A stretch of DNA of 6,840 nucleotides from NCBI GenBank assembly GCA_964484135.1, contig CAZAEL010000077.1, positions 1 through 6,840 on the forward strand, in the 5' to 3' direction. The notes beneath the pieces were generated by a model. The model worked only from the letters and a program-made list of their open reading frames with translations, did no database searches and was not told the origin of the DNA. This DNA is from CAZAEL01 sp964484135 (GTDB taxonomy: Bacteria > Elusimicrobiota > Elusimicrobia > FEN-1173). Below, in pieces: positions 1 to 6,840 of this stretch. How positions within the stretch are numbered: position 1 is the stretch's first letter; every line of letters begins with the position of its first letter. Made by a program: the position numbers and the translations under genes.

Positions 1-35
1 TATAGCACTCTTTGGCATCACGCATTAAGTATTAA

Positions 36-737
36 TTGTCTGATAATAATTTTGCGACATGGATAGAAGCGTTGGCAACATCTGCAGCGGTTGTTGTTGC
101 TTTGTTTAAAGACGAACTTCAAAGTCTATGGCGCGCCCCACGTTTGGTACCATCCTTGAAATTAGGAGCACCTGATTGCCATAAGACGGTTTTGTCCGGA
201 ACAGACATCGAGGGCCATCATTTTGCAATTCCTTGTTATTATCTTCGGATTTGGGTCGAAAATTTTGGAAAATCGCGGGCGCAAAGCGTTCAGGTTTTTG
301 TATCGGCTCTTCGGAAAAAATACGCTGACGGTAAATTTCAATCGGTTTCTAATTTTCATCCAATGAATTTAAAATGGTCCCATTCGCAGGTGTTATCTGG
401 CCCTGAAATATTTGCAGAAGGTATCTCGTCTGGAATGGGTAAACATTGTGATCTTGGTTTTATCGTAAAACCAGCAGAGCGGTATCGTTTGGGTTTGATA
501 GAAAATATTGTAGATGAAGCTGTGAGGCAAAAAACGATTCTGTCTTTGGATTTAGAGGTCAAACCGAATACACGTAGTCATCTTATTACGCCCGGGGTTT
601 ATCAGATTGATCTAAAAATCGCTGCATCGAATAGCAAGCCTGTAAAAGTTACCTATGAGCTAAACATCACTGGCGATTGGTTTGATGATGAAACTAAAAT
701 GTTTTCTGAAGGGATAGGAATAAGCAGCATAGAATAA
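36..737 (+). CDS. Uncharacterised protein with N-terminal membrane-anchor-like helix, AT-rich
   Basis: 233 residues if read from the TTG at 36, which directly follows an in-frame TAA (33-35). There is no in-frame ATG early in the frame and no clear Shine-Dalgarno, so the start is uncertain; a TTG at 72 is an alternative. Residues about 10-24 (IEALATSAAVVVALF) form a short hydrophobic helix followed by a basic segment (LWRAPR, 31-36), suggesting a single membrane anchor with the rest cytoplasmic. Residues 65-95 read like a beta strand pair of an Ig-like domain (YYLRIWVENFGKSRAQSVQV), and 110-142 carry a PMNLKWSH ... SGMGKHCDLGFI pattern that I associate with a widespread family of unknown function. 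No catalytic motif is visible. Base composition (roughly 40-45% GC by eye) and codon use differ sharply from every other gene here, which suggests recent acquisition. It ends 4 nt before mtaB, so its 3' end contains the mtaB promoter candidate. Function is not assigned. Confidence 0.7.
   Translation: MSDNNFATWIEALATSAAVVVALFKDELQSLWRAPRLVPSLKLGAPDCHKTVLSGTDIEGHHFAIPCYYLRIWVENFGKSRAQSVQVFVSALRKKYADGKFQSVSNFHPMNLKWSHSQVLSGPEIFAEGISSGMGKHCDLGFIVKPAERYRLGLIENIVDEAVRQKTILSLDLEVKPNTRSHLITPGVYQIDLKIAASNSKPVKVTYELNITGDWFDDETKMFSEGIGISSIE
706..735 (+). promoter_or_regulatory. Candidate leaderless promoter of mtaB
   Basis: A good -10 box, TAGAAT (730-735), ends 6 nt before the mtaB ATG, so transcription starting about 7 nt after the box would begin at or next to the start codon. 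The -35 is weak: CTGAAG (706-711) with an 18-nt spacer. No Shine-Dalgarno is correctly spaced: the nearest purine-rich stretch (AGGGATAGGAA, 710-720) ends 21 nt before the ATG. The promoter lies inside the 3' end of the upstream AT-rich gene. Confidence 0.4.
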
Positions 738-741
738 GACT

Positions 742-1938
742 ATGAAAATCTTCCTCCACACATTCGGGTGCAAGGCCAACCAGTACGACACGGAACTGCT
801 CCGTACTCGGATGGAGTCCGGCGGGGGGGTGTCCGTGGAGGACCCGGCCCAGGCGGATTTGTGCGTGGTGAATTCCTGCTCCGTGACGGCGCGGGCGGAC
901 CAGGAGTGCCGCCAGTTCGTGCGCCGGCTCATGCGCCTGAACCCGCGGGCCCGCATGGTGGTGACGGGCTGTTACGCCACCCAGGCCCCGGCGGAGCTGC
1001 GCGCCATCTCGCCCCGCATCGAGGTTTATTCCAACAAGGAAAAGGACGCGCTCCCGGCTTGCGTGGGGTTTGAGGTGGGGCCCGAGGTGTTCGGCCTGTC
1101 GCGTTATTCCACCCGGGCCCGGGCCTTCGTCAAGATCCAGGACGGGTGCCAGGCGCCCTGCAAATACTGCATCATTCCCACCACCCGGCCCGACCTGTGG
1201 AACAAACCCGCGGCCCAGGTGTTACAGGAAGTGGAGGCCCTGGTCAAGGAAGGCCACGGGGAGATCGTGTTCACCGGCATCCGGCTGGGGCTGTACCGGG
1301 GCGCGGCGCCCGAGGGGGGGAAGAAGTGGAGCCTCACGGATCTTCTAAAAAAGGTGACGGCCCTGCCCGGCAAGTTCCGCATCCGGCTTTCTTCCCTGGA
1401 AGTCACGGAAGTGGCGGACGGATTGGTGGAGCTGGCCGCGTCCACGCCCAAGATTTGCCGCCATTTCCACATCCCCATGCAGTCCGCGGAAGACGGCGTC
1501 TTGAAGGCCATGGGGCGGTGGTACCGGTTCAAGGACTACGCGGAGCGGATCGCCTTCATCCGGGAACGTTTGCCGGACTGCGGCCTGACCGCGGACGTGA
1601 TGGTGGGGTTCCCGGCGGAGACCGAGGACGCTTTTGAAACCACCTGCCGCCGCGTCGAGGACCTGGGCCTGAGCGGCTTGCACGTGTTTCCGTTTTCGAC
1701 CCGGCCCGGCACAGAGGCGGCGGAGCTGAAGCCCCTGCCGGCCCAGACCGTCCACGCCCGGTCCCGGCGGCTGGTGGCTTTGGCCGAGGAATTGAAGGCC
1801 CGGTTCCGGGCCCGGTTCGCGGGCACCCGGCGGGAGGCGCTGGCCGAGCCCGAGGGGGAAGGCTGGACCGACAACTATATAAGGGTACGCCTGCCCAAGG
1901 GAACCCGGCCCGGGGACCTGGTTTCCGCGCTGATTTAG
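742..1938 (+). CDS. mtaB: tRNA (t6A37-C2)-methylthiotransferase MtaB, divergent
   Basis: Radical SAM enzyme of the MiaB/MtaB methylthiotransferase family, predicted to convert t6A37 to ms2t6A37 in the anticodon loop of ANN-decoding tRNAs using two 4Fe-4S clusters. 398 residues, slightly short for the family. The N-terminal cluster cysteines are C10 (HTFGCKANQYD), C46 (VVNSCSVT) and C77 (VVTGCYAT); the radical SAM CxxxCxxC is C136-C140-C143 (DGCQAPCKYCIIP). Later family blocks are present: LSSLE (216-220), FHIPMQSAED (242-251), GFPAET (289-294) and FPFSTRPGTEA (316-326). Residues about 345-398 form a short TRAM-like RNA-binding tail (GWTDNYIRVRL, GDLVSALI). Several normally conserved positions differ: after CIIP the usual RGxxRSR is TTRPDLWN, and QSGSD and GFPGET are QSAED and GFPAET. 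The CKAN N-terminus and CIIP favour MtaB over MiaB or RimO. ATG at 742 begins right at the conserved N-terminus. The order mtaB-HIT-rpsU supports the call. Confidence 0.9.
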   Translation: MKIFLHTFGCKANQYDTELLRTRMESGGGVSVEDPAQADLCVVNSCSVTARADQECRQFVRRLMRLNPRARMVVTGCYATQAPAELRAISPRIEVYSNKEKDALPACVGFEVGPEVFGLSRYSTRARAFVKIQDGCQAPCKYCIIPTTRPDLWNKPAAQVLQEVEALVKEGHGEIVFTGIRLGLYRGAAPEGGKKWSLTDLLKKVTALPGKFRIRLSSLEVTEVADGLVELAASTPKICRHFHIPMQSAEDGVLKAMGRWYRFKDYAERIAFIRERLPDCGLTADVMVGFPAETEDAFETTCRRVEDLGLSGLHVFPFSTRPGTEAAELKPLPAQTVHARSRRLVALAEELKARFRARFAGTRREALAEPEGEGWTDNYIRVRLPKGTRPGDLVSALI

Positions 1939-1960
1939 CGCGAAAAAACGGTCTTTTTAT

Positions 1961-1995
1961 GGGTTTTCATGAAAAACCCTTGAAAAACCGGGTTT
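1961..1995. promoter_or_regulatory. Cluster of GGGTTT/AAACCC repeats ahead of the HIT gene promoter
   Basis: An inverted repeat GGGTTTT (1961-1967) / AAAACCC (1973-1979) with a 5-nt loop is followed by a second imperfect palindrome AAACC-G-GGTTT (1985-1995). TGAAAAACC occurs twice as a direct repeat (1970-1978 and 1981-1989), 11 nt apart, about one helical turn. The repeats overlap the -35 box at 1980-1985, which is where an operator would sit. The first hairpin could also be a weak mtaB terminator, but it has only two Ts after it. No bound regulator can be named. Confidence 0.35.
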
Positions 1996-2008
1996 AATCC
2001 GGTAAAAT
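1980..2008 (+). promoter_or_regulatory. Sigma-70 promoter of the HIT gene, leaderless geometry
   Basis: TTGAAA (1980-1985), an exact 17-nt spacer, and TAAAAT (2003-2008) make a strong consensus-like promoter in an AT-rich spacer. Six nt (2009-2014) separate the -10 box from the ATG at 2015, so the predicted transcript starts at or beside the start codon. No Shine-Dalgarno precedes the ATG. The same 6-nt gap is seen at mtaB. Confidence 0.65.
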
Positions 2009-2014
2009 TTGCTG

Positions 2015-2359
2015 ATGGCCGGCTGCATTTTTTGCCGAATCGTGAAGCGAGAGATTCCGGCGGACGTGGTCTATGAGGACCCGTCCGTTTTGGCTTTCAA
2101 GGACATCAACCCCCAGGCGCCGGTGCATTTGCTGGTGGTGCCCAAAAAGCACCTGGCGCGGGTCATGGACGTGGGCCCCGCGGACGCGGGCCTGTTCGCG
2201 GACATCCACCGCGTCGCCCAGGAGCTGGCCAAGAAGACGGGCGTGGAAGAGGGCGGATTTCGTTTGGTGGTCAACAACGGCGCCAACGCGGGCCAGGCCG
2301 TGGACCACCTGCATTACCATTTGTTGGGCGGCCGCAAGCTGGGCTGGCCGCCGGGTTGA
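2015..2359 (+). CDS. HIT-family (HINT-type) nucleotide-binding protein
   Basis: Small soluble histidine-triad protein; family members are purine nucleoside phosphoramidases or nucleotidyl hydrolases acting on AMP-linked substrates. 114 residues, normal for HINT. The N-terminus has CIFC (C4, C7), shared by many bacterial HINT proteins. VNNGANAGQAVDHLHYHLLGGR (about 87-107, written here in parts) carries the triad H98-x-H100-x-H102, with H100 the expected nucleophile, and the C-terminal WPPG matches the end of human HINT1. The serine usual in GQSV is A95 here. The frame is open from a TTG at 2009, but the ATG at 2015 is preferred: it gives the standard MAGCIFC start, and 2009-2014 lies between the -10 box and the expected transcription start. 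It sits between mtaB and rpsU, as in many Clostridia; the functional link to translation is not established. A rho-independent terminator follows at 2421. Confidence 0.9.
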   Translation: MAGCIFCRIVKREIPADVVYEDPSVLAFKDINPQAPVHLLVVPKKHLARVMDVGPADAGLFADIHRVAQELAKKTGVEEGGFRLVVNNGANAGQAVDHLHYHLLGGRKLGWPPG

Positions 2360-2420
2360 TCCGCTCTCTCCTCTCGGACCCAACGCCGATAAGCGCTTAG
2401 GCGCTCTTGAACGATTTTTT

Positions 2421-2452
2421 CCACCGCCGCAAACGCCGGCGGAGGGATTTTT
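2421..2452 (+). terminator. Rho-independent terminator after the HIT gene
   Basis: CCGCCG (2424-2429) pairs with CGGCGG (2437-2442) across a 7-nt loop, extended by CC/GG beyond an A-A mismatch, and is followed by five Ts (2448-2452). A smaller hairpin AGCGC-TTAG-GCGCT (2392-2405) lies upstream and is also followed by a T run (2414-2419). Because rpsU starts only 38 nt after the T tract, the structure could instead act as an attenuator in the leader of the rpsU operon. Confidence 0.65.
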
Positions 2453-2489
2453 CTTGTCTGGTCGTTTTGAAAGGTGGTGTTGAAGACCC

Positions 2490-2690
2490 ATGGTCATCGT
2501 CAAAGTCCGCGAAGGGGAAACCATCGAGGAGGCGCTCCGCCGCTTTAAGCGGGAGTGCGAGCGCAACGGCATCATGCAGGAGATCAAGAGGCGCGAGTTC
2601 TACGAGCCTCCCTCCGTCCGCCGCAAGCGAAAGCAGGCGGAGGCCCGGCGCAAGATGCGCCGGCGCATGAGCCGGTACCGCTCCTACTAA
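2490..2690 (+). CDS. rpsU: 30S ribosomal protein S21
   Basis: 66-residue, strongly basic protein of the small ribosomal subunit. In the family it sits on the platform near the 3' end of 16S rRNA and helps in mRNA binding during initiation. The N-terminus MVIVKVREGETIEEALRRFK and the FYEPPSVRRKRK block (37-48) are diagnostic; the tail is rich in Arg and Lys. ATG at 2490 is preceded by AAGGTGGTG (2471-2479), a good Shine-Dalgarno about 10 nt upstream. It is the first gene of the rpsU-dnaG-rpoD cluster and is separated from dnaG by 71 nt holding a GC-rich hairpin. I cannot see a convincing promoter between the terminator at 2421-2452 and the start codon, so transcription may read in from upstream or use a non-consensus promoter. 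Confidence 0.96.
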   Translation: MVIVKVREGETIEEALRRFKRECERNGIMQEIKRREFYEPPSVRRKRKQAEARRKMRRRMSRYRSY

Positions 2691-2699
2691 GTCAGCGCG

Positions 2700-2730
2700 C
2701 GCGGGCCGGGCCGTTTTCGCCCCGCCCGCG
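2700..2730 (+). promoter_or_regulatory. GC-rich intercistronic hairpin between rpsU and dnaG
   Basis: CGCGGGC (2700-2706) pairs perfectly with GCCCGCG (2724-2730), with an inner GGG/CCC (2708-2710 / 2721-2723) after one bulged C, and a 10-nt loop. No T tract follows, so it is not an ordinary terminator. In E. coli the same gap holds a partial terminator that lowers dnaG expression relative to rpsU; a similar attenuating or RNA-stabilising role is inferred here. The dnaG Shine-Dalgarno GAGGAG (2746-2751) lies 15 nt beyond the stem and is left free. Confidence 0.45.
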
Positions 2731-2761
2731 GCGATCACCTCCGCCGAGGAGAATTGCCGTC

Positions 2762-4609
2762 ATGGCCGTTTCCCGCCAGGCCCTGGAGCAGATCCGGCAG
2801 GCGTTGAACCCGCTGGAGATCATCCGCGAGGCGGTGCCCACGCTGAAGCAGGCGGGCAACCGCTGGCGCGGGCTGTGCCCGTTCCACAACGAGCGCACGC
2901 CCTCTTTCTTCTTCATGCCGGAGAAGGGGCTGTGGCACTGCTTCGGGTCCTGCCAGGAAGGCGGGGACGTCTTCAAGTTCGTGATGCGGCTGGAGAACCT
3001 GACCTTTCCCGAGACATTGCGGCTCCTGGCCCAGAAGGCCGGCGTGCGGGTGGAATGGGAGAAGTCGGGAGGGGAGGTTTCCCGCGAGACGCGGGAGCGC
3101 GAGCGCCTGCTGGAGGTCCTGGAGGAGGCGGCCGCCTTCTACCGGGACGCCCTGCGCAAGTCCGCGGAGGCGGAACCCGCGCGGCGCCACCTGGCCAAGC
3201 GCCGCATCAAGCCCGAGACCGCGGAGACGTTCGGTTTGGGATACGCGCCCCAGGGCGCGGGGTTCCTGGACGCGGCCCTCAGGAAAGGCCGGGCCGTGGA
3301 GGATTTGGTCAAGGCGGGGCTGGCGGTCCGGTCCGAAAAGACGGGCCGGTACCATGACCCGCTCCGGAACCGCCTGGTCTTTCCCATCGTGGACGCGTAC
3401 GGCCGCGCCGTGGGCTTCGGCGGACGCACGCTGGAGGAGCCGGCGCCGGGCCAGACGCCGGGCCCCAAGTATTTGAACTCGCCGGAGACCCCGGTGTACA
3501 CCAAGGGCCGACAGCTTTACGGGTTGTTCCAGGGCCGGTCCGCCCTCCGCGAAAAGGGCCAGGCCCTCCTGGTGGAGGGGTACATGGACGTGGTGGGCCT
3601 GCACCAGGCCGGCGCCGACAACGCCGTGGCCCCCCTGGGCACGGCCTTCACCGTGGAGCAGGGCCAGCTCCTGCGGCGTTACGTCCAGGAAGTGATTTTG
3701 CTGTTCGACCCGGACGAGGCCGGGGTGCGGGCCTCCTGGCGGAGCGCCGAGGTGCTGTTGCAGGCCGACCTTTTCGTGCGCGTGGGGCGCGTGCCGGACG
3801 GACGGGACCCGGACGAGCTGGTCCTGGAAAAGGGCCCCGAGGCCCTGCAGGGCGTGGTGGCCCAGGCCCAGGACATCGTGGATTTTTGGCTGGACCACAT
3901 CGCCCGCTCTTCCAAGGATTTCGACGGTCTCCACGGGCGGGTGCGGCAGGCCGGGGAGCTGGTTTCTTTCCTCAAGGGCGTGCCCAACGAGATTTTGAAG
4001 CGGGAGTGGCTGCGCAAGATCGCGCGCCGACTCTCCCTGGACGAGACGACTCTGTGGCGGCAGCTTGAAAAACAGCCGGCCGCCCGGACGGCCCAGGCCG
4101 CTCCCCGCGGGGGCCGCCCGGCGCCGGCGGGCGCGCCGCGCGCCGTTCCGCGGCCCGGAGAAACGCCCTCCCCGGCGCAAAGGGGCGGGGTGCGGAGCCT
4201 GGAGGAGGAGATCCTGCAGATCCTCTGCGCCCATCCGGAGGCCTGGCCCGCGGCCGGGATATCCGCTTCGTTGTTCCAGGACATCCGGTGCCGGTGGGTG
4301 TTCGAAAAGTTCCAGGAGATGCGGAAAAGCCGCGGCGCGGTGGACGCGGCCGCGGTGGCCGGGGACCTGTCGCCGGAGGACGGCGGCTGGCTGTCCGGTC
4401 TGCTCCTGGAAGAGAAGGTGTTCCCGGACCCGGCCGAGACCCTGGCCCAGCGGGTGCGGGAGCTGGAAAGGCTGGCCTCCGAGCGGGAGCGCCGGGCCCT
4501 GGAGGGGGAAGTGCTCGGAATGCTGGAAGGCCGCGCCCCCCGGGACGAGAACAAGATTTCGCGATATCAAAACCTGACGCGCGCCCTCAAAGGGGCGGTG
4601 CGGACCTAG
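2762..4609 (+). CDS. dnaG: DNA primase DnaG
   Basis: Synthesises RNA primers at the replication fork, working with the replicative helicase DnaB. 615 residues, typical length. Domains in order: CHC2 zinc-binding domain with C39-x2-H42 (CPFHNERTPSF) and C60-x3-C64 (WHCFGSCQEGGD); primase N-terminal core about 115-265 with RLVFPIVD (204-211) and KYLNSPETPVYTKG (236-249); Toprim with EGYMDV (272-277, E272), FDPDEAG (315-321, D316 and D318) and RDPDE (348-352); a flexible Ala/Pro/Arg-rich linker (about 437-475); and a helical C-terminal helicase-interaction region (476-615). Most DnaG proteins have CxxC (CFGC) in the second zinc half; this one has an extra residue, CFGSC. The Toprim motif is DPD rather than the common DGD. 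ATG at 2762 follows GAGGAG with 10-nt spacing and gives the usual N-terminus (ALEQIRQALNPLEII); the frame is open further upstream but that part overlaps rpsU. The gap to rpoD is 21 nt, so co-transcription is likely. Confidence 0.96.
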   Translation: MAVSRQALEQIRQALNPLEIIREAVPTLKQAGNRWRGLCPFHNERTPSFFFMPEKGLWHCFGSCQEGGDVFKFVMRLENLTFPETLRLLAQKAGVRVEWEKSGGEVSRETRERERLLEVLEEAAAFYRDALRKSAEAEPARRHLAKRRIKPETAETFGLGYAPQGAGFLDAALRKGRAVEDLVKAGLAVRSEKTGRYHDPLRNRLVFPIVDAYGRAVGFGGRTLEEPAPGQTPGPKYLNSPETPVYTKGRQLYGLFQGRSALREKGQALLVEGYMDVVGLHQAGADNAVAPLGTAFTVEQGQLLRRYVQEVILLFDPDEAGVRASWRSAEVLLQADLFVRVGRVPDGRDPDELVLEKGPEALQGVVAQAQDIVDFWLDHIARSSKDFDGLHGRVRQAGELVSFLKGVPNEILKREWLRKIARRLSLDETTLWRQLEKQPAARTAQAAPRGGRPAPAGAPRAVPRPGETPSPAQRGGVRSLEEEILQILCAHPEAWPAAGISASLFQDIRCRWVFEKFQEMRKSRGAVDAAAVAGDLSPEDGGWLSGLLLEEKVFPDPAETLAQRVRELERLASERERRALEGEVLGMLEGRAPRDENKISRYQNLTRALKGAVRT

Positions 4610-4630
4610 GTTCAACCGAGGACGGAACGA

Positions 4631-6338
<1,708 letters not shown>

Positions 6339-6346
<8 letters not shown>

Positions 6347-6367
6347 GGCCGCCGCAAGGGATAAAAT
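6339..6367 (+). promoter_or_regulatory. Candidate promoter overlapping the rpoD stop codon
   Basis: TGGACT (6339-6344, four of six matches to TTGACA) lies 17 nt before TAAAAT (6362-6367), the same -10 hexamer as at the HIT gene. Transcription would start near 6374 and run into the hairpin-rich spacer and the tRNA cluster. The -35 overlaps the last rpoD codons. Confidence 0.45.
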
Positions 6368-6373
6368 CAGTTC

Positions 6374-6553
6374 ATATCCGCCCTGCGCCCGGTTCTTTTG
6401 AGAGATTCGGGGGTTCGGCGGGGGCGCGACAGAACGGCCTTCCGGCGCGCGGTGGTTTTAGAGGAAGCGCCTTCAGGCGGGGCGCTCACGAGTTCGCGCC
6501 CGCCCGTAGACGGGCCGAAGTTCCCAAAGGCCCACTGGGCCTTTGACTTCGGC
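6374..6553 (+). ncRNA. Possible structured RNA or processed tRNA leader downstream of rpoD
   Basis: This 180-nt stretch has no plausible gene but several clear inverted repeats. CCCG (6388-6391) pairs with CGGG (6408-6411), with an inner TTCT/AGAG stem. GGGCGCGA (6422-6429) pairs perfectly with TCGCGCCC (6494-6501), extended by GGC/GCC (6417-6419 / 6502-6504), enclosing a domain with AGCGCC/GGCGCT (6466-6471 / 6481-6486). GCCCG-TAGA-CGGGC follows (6502-6515), competing with part of that stem and with the last hairpin (6514-6553). A candidate promoter sits just upstream. I do not recognise 6S, SRP, RNase P or tmRNA motifs. Hairpins are easy to find in GC-rich DNA, so this is a suggestion only; a long 3' UTR plus tRNA leader is the simple alternative. 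Confidence 0.3.
6514..6553 (+). terminator. Long two-part hairpin 3 nt upstream of the tRNA; terminator or processing signal
   Basis: The outer stem GCCGAAGT (6514-6521) pairs perfectly with ACTTCGGC (6546-6553); the inner near-perfect palindrome is AAAGGCCCA (6526-6534) / TGGGCCTTT (6536-6544). The inner part, a GC stem flanked by A3 and T3, resembles a weak bidirectional terminator and could end the rpsU-dnaG-rpoD transcript. The long T run expected of a strong terminator is missing, and no tRNA promoter is visible between it and the tRNA at 6557, so it may instead be read through and guide 5' processing. Confidence 0.45.
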
Positions 6554-6556
6554 GAC

Positions 6557-6629
6557 GGGCCCTTAGCTCAGGGGTTAGAGCATCCCGCTCATAACGGGCA
6601 GGTCGGTGGTTCAAATCCACCAGGGCCCA
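6557..6629 (+). tRNA. tRNA with CAT anticodon, probably tRNA-Ile2
   Basis: A complete 73-nt cloverleaf: acceptor GGGCCCT (6557-6563) pairs with AGGGCCC (6622-6628), discriminator A6629, no encoded CCA. The D-stem is GCTC/GAGC with an 8-nt loop; the anticodon loop CTCATAA gives anticodon CAT with A37; the T-arm is GGTGG-TTCAAAT-CCACC. The anticodon stem has four strong pairs (CCCG/CGGG) and a U-C mismatch at 27-43. CAT can be elongator Met or Ile2 (lysidine-modified by TilS to read AUA). The overall sequence, the 8-nt D-loop and acceptor pairs C4-G69 and C5-G68 resemble E. coli tRNA-Ile2 more than elongator Met, so Ile2 is favoured, not proven. As a t6A37-type tRNA it belongs to the substrate class of TsaD-family enzymes and possibly MtaB. 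Confidence 0.85.
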
Positions 6630-6649
6630 GATTTGAAAGATGATTTTAT

Positions 6650-6673
6650 ACGGCGCGGAACCTCCGGCGCCGT
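6650..6673. other. Inverted repeat between the two tRNA regions
   Basis: ACGGCGC (6650-6656) and GCGCCGT (6667-6673) are perfect complements across a 10-nt loop. It lies 20 nt after the CAT tRNA. No T tract follows, so it is a poor terminator; it could be an RNA processing structure within a tRNA transcript. The rest of 6630-6689 shows nothing else I can identify. Confidence 0.35.
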
Positions 6674-6681
6674 GGGTCGTC

Positions 6682-6840
<159 letters not shown>

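Noticed and set aside
2009..2014. TTG at 2009 as the start of the HIT gene
   Set aside because: It lies between the -10 box and the predicted transcription start, and the ATG at 2015 gives the standard family N-terminus.
2555..2761. Upstream extension of the dnaG frame
   Set aside because: It overlaps rpsU out of frame, and the ATG at 2762 has a good Shine-Dalgarno and the standard primase N-terminus.
6398..6643. An 81-codon frame after rpoD
   Set aside because: It runs through the whole tRNA gene and has no Shine-Dalgarno or recognisable sequence.

Overview
The window is bacterial. Most of it is GC-rich (by eye about two-thirds G+C, with strong G/C at third codon positions), and every recognised gene lies on the + strand. 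The core is a fusion of two well-known housekeeping neighbourhoods: mtaB, then a HIT-family gene, then rpsU (an order familiar from Firmicutes/Clostridia), running into the classical macromolecular-synthesis operon rpsU-dnaG-rpoD (ribosomal protein S21, DNA primase, primary sigma factor). The yqeY gene that often sits between rpsU and dnaG is absent. The phylum cannot be fixed from the sequence alone; the divergent MtaB and DnaG motifs suggest a poorly sampled lineage.

Layout. 1-737: one AT-rich, uncharacterised gene with a hydrophobic N-terminal segment, compositionally foreign to the rest. 742-1938: mtaB (tRNA ms2t6A methylthiotransferase). 1939-2014: AT-rich promoter/operator-like spacer. 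2015-2359: HIT (HINT-type) nucleotide-binding protein. 2360-2489: rho-independent terminator and the rpsU Shine-Dalgarno. 2490-2690 rpsU, a GC-rich hairpin at 2700-2730, 2762-4609 dnaG, 4631-6346 rpoD. 6347-6556: a 210-base spacer with a candidate promoter and several stable hairpins, possibly a structured RNA or processed leader. 6557-6629: a CAT-anticodon tRNA, probably tRNA-Ile2. 6690-6791: a tRNA-Val-like pseudogene whose D-loop is interrupted by 60 nt made almost wholly of three hairpins. 6796-6840: the 5' 45 nt of an apparently normal tRNA-Val(CAC), cut by the window end.

How it works together. The protein genes serve translation (S21, tRNA modification), replication initiation (primase) and transcription initiation (sigma-70). 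Expression signals are of two kinds: mtaB and the HIT gene have a -10 box ending exactly 6 nt before the ATG and no Shine-Dalgarno, as expected of leaderless mRNAs, whereas rpsU, dnaG and rpoD have clear GA-rich ribosome binding sites. The most unusual part is the tRNA region after rpoD. No CRISPR array, insertion sequence, integrase or defence system is visible.
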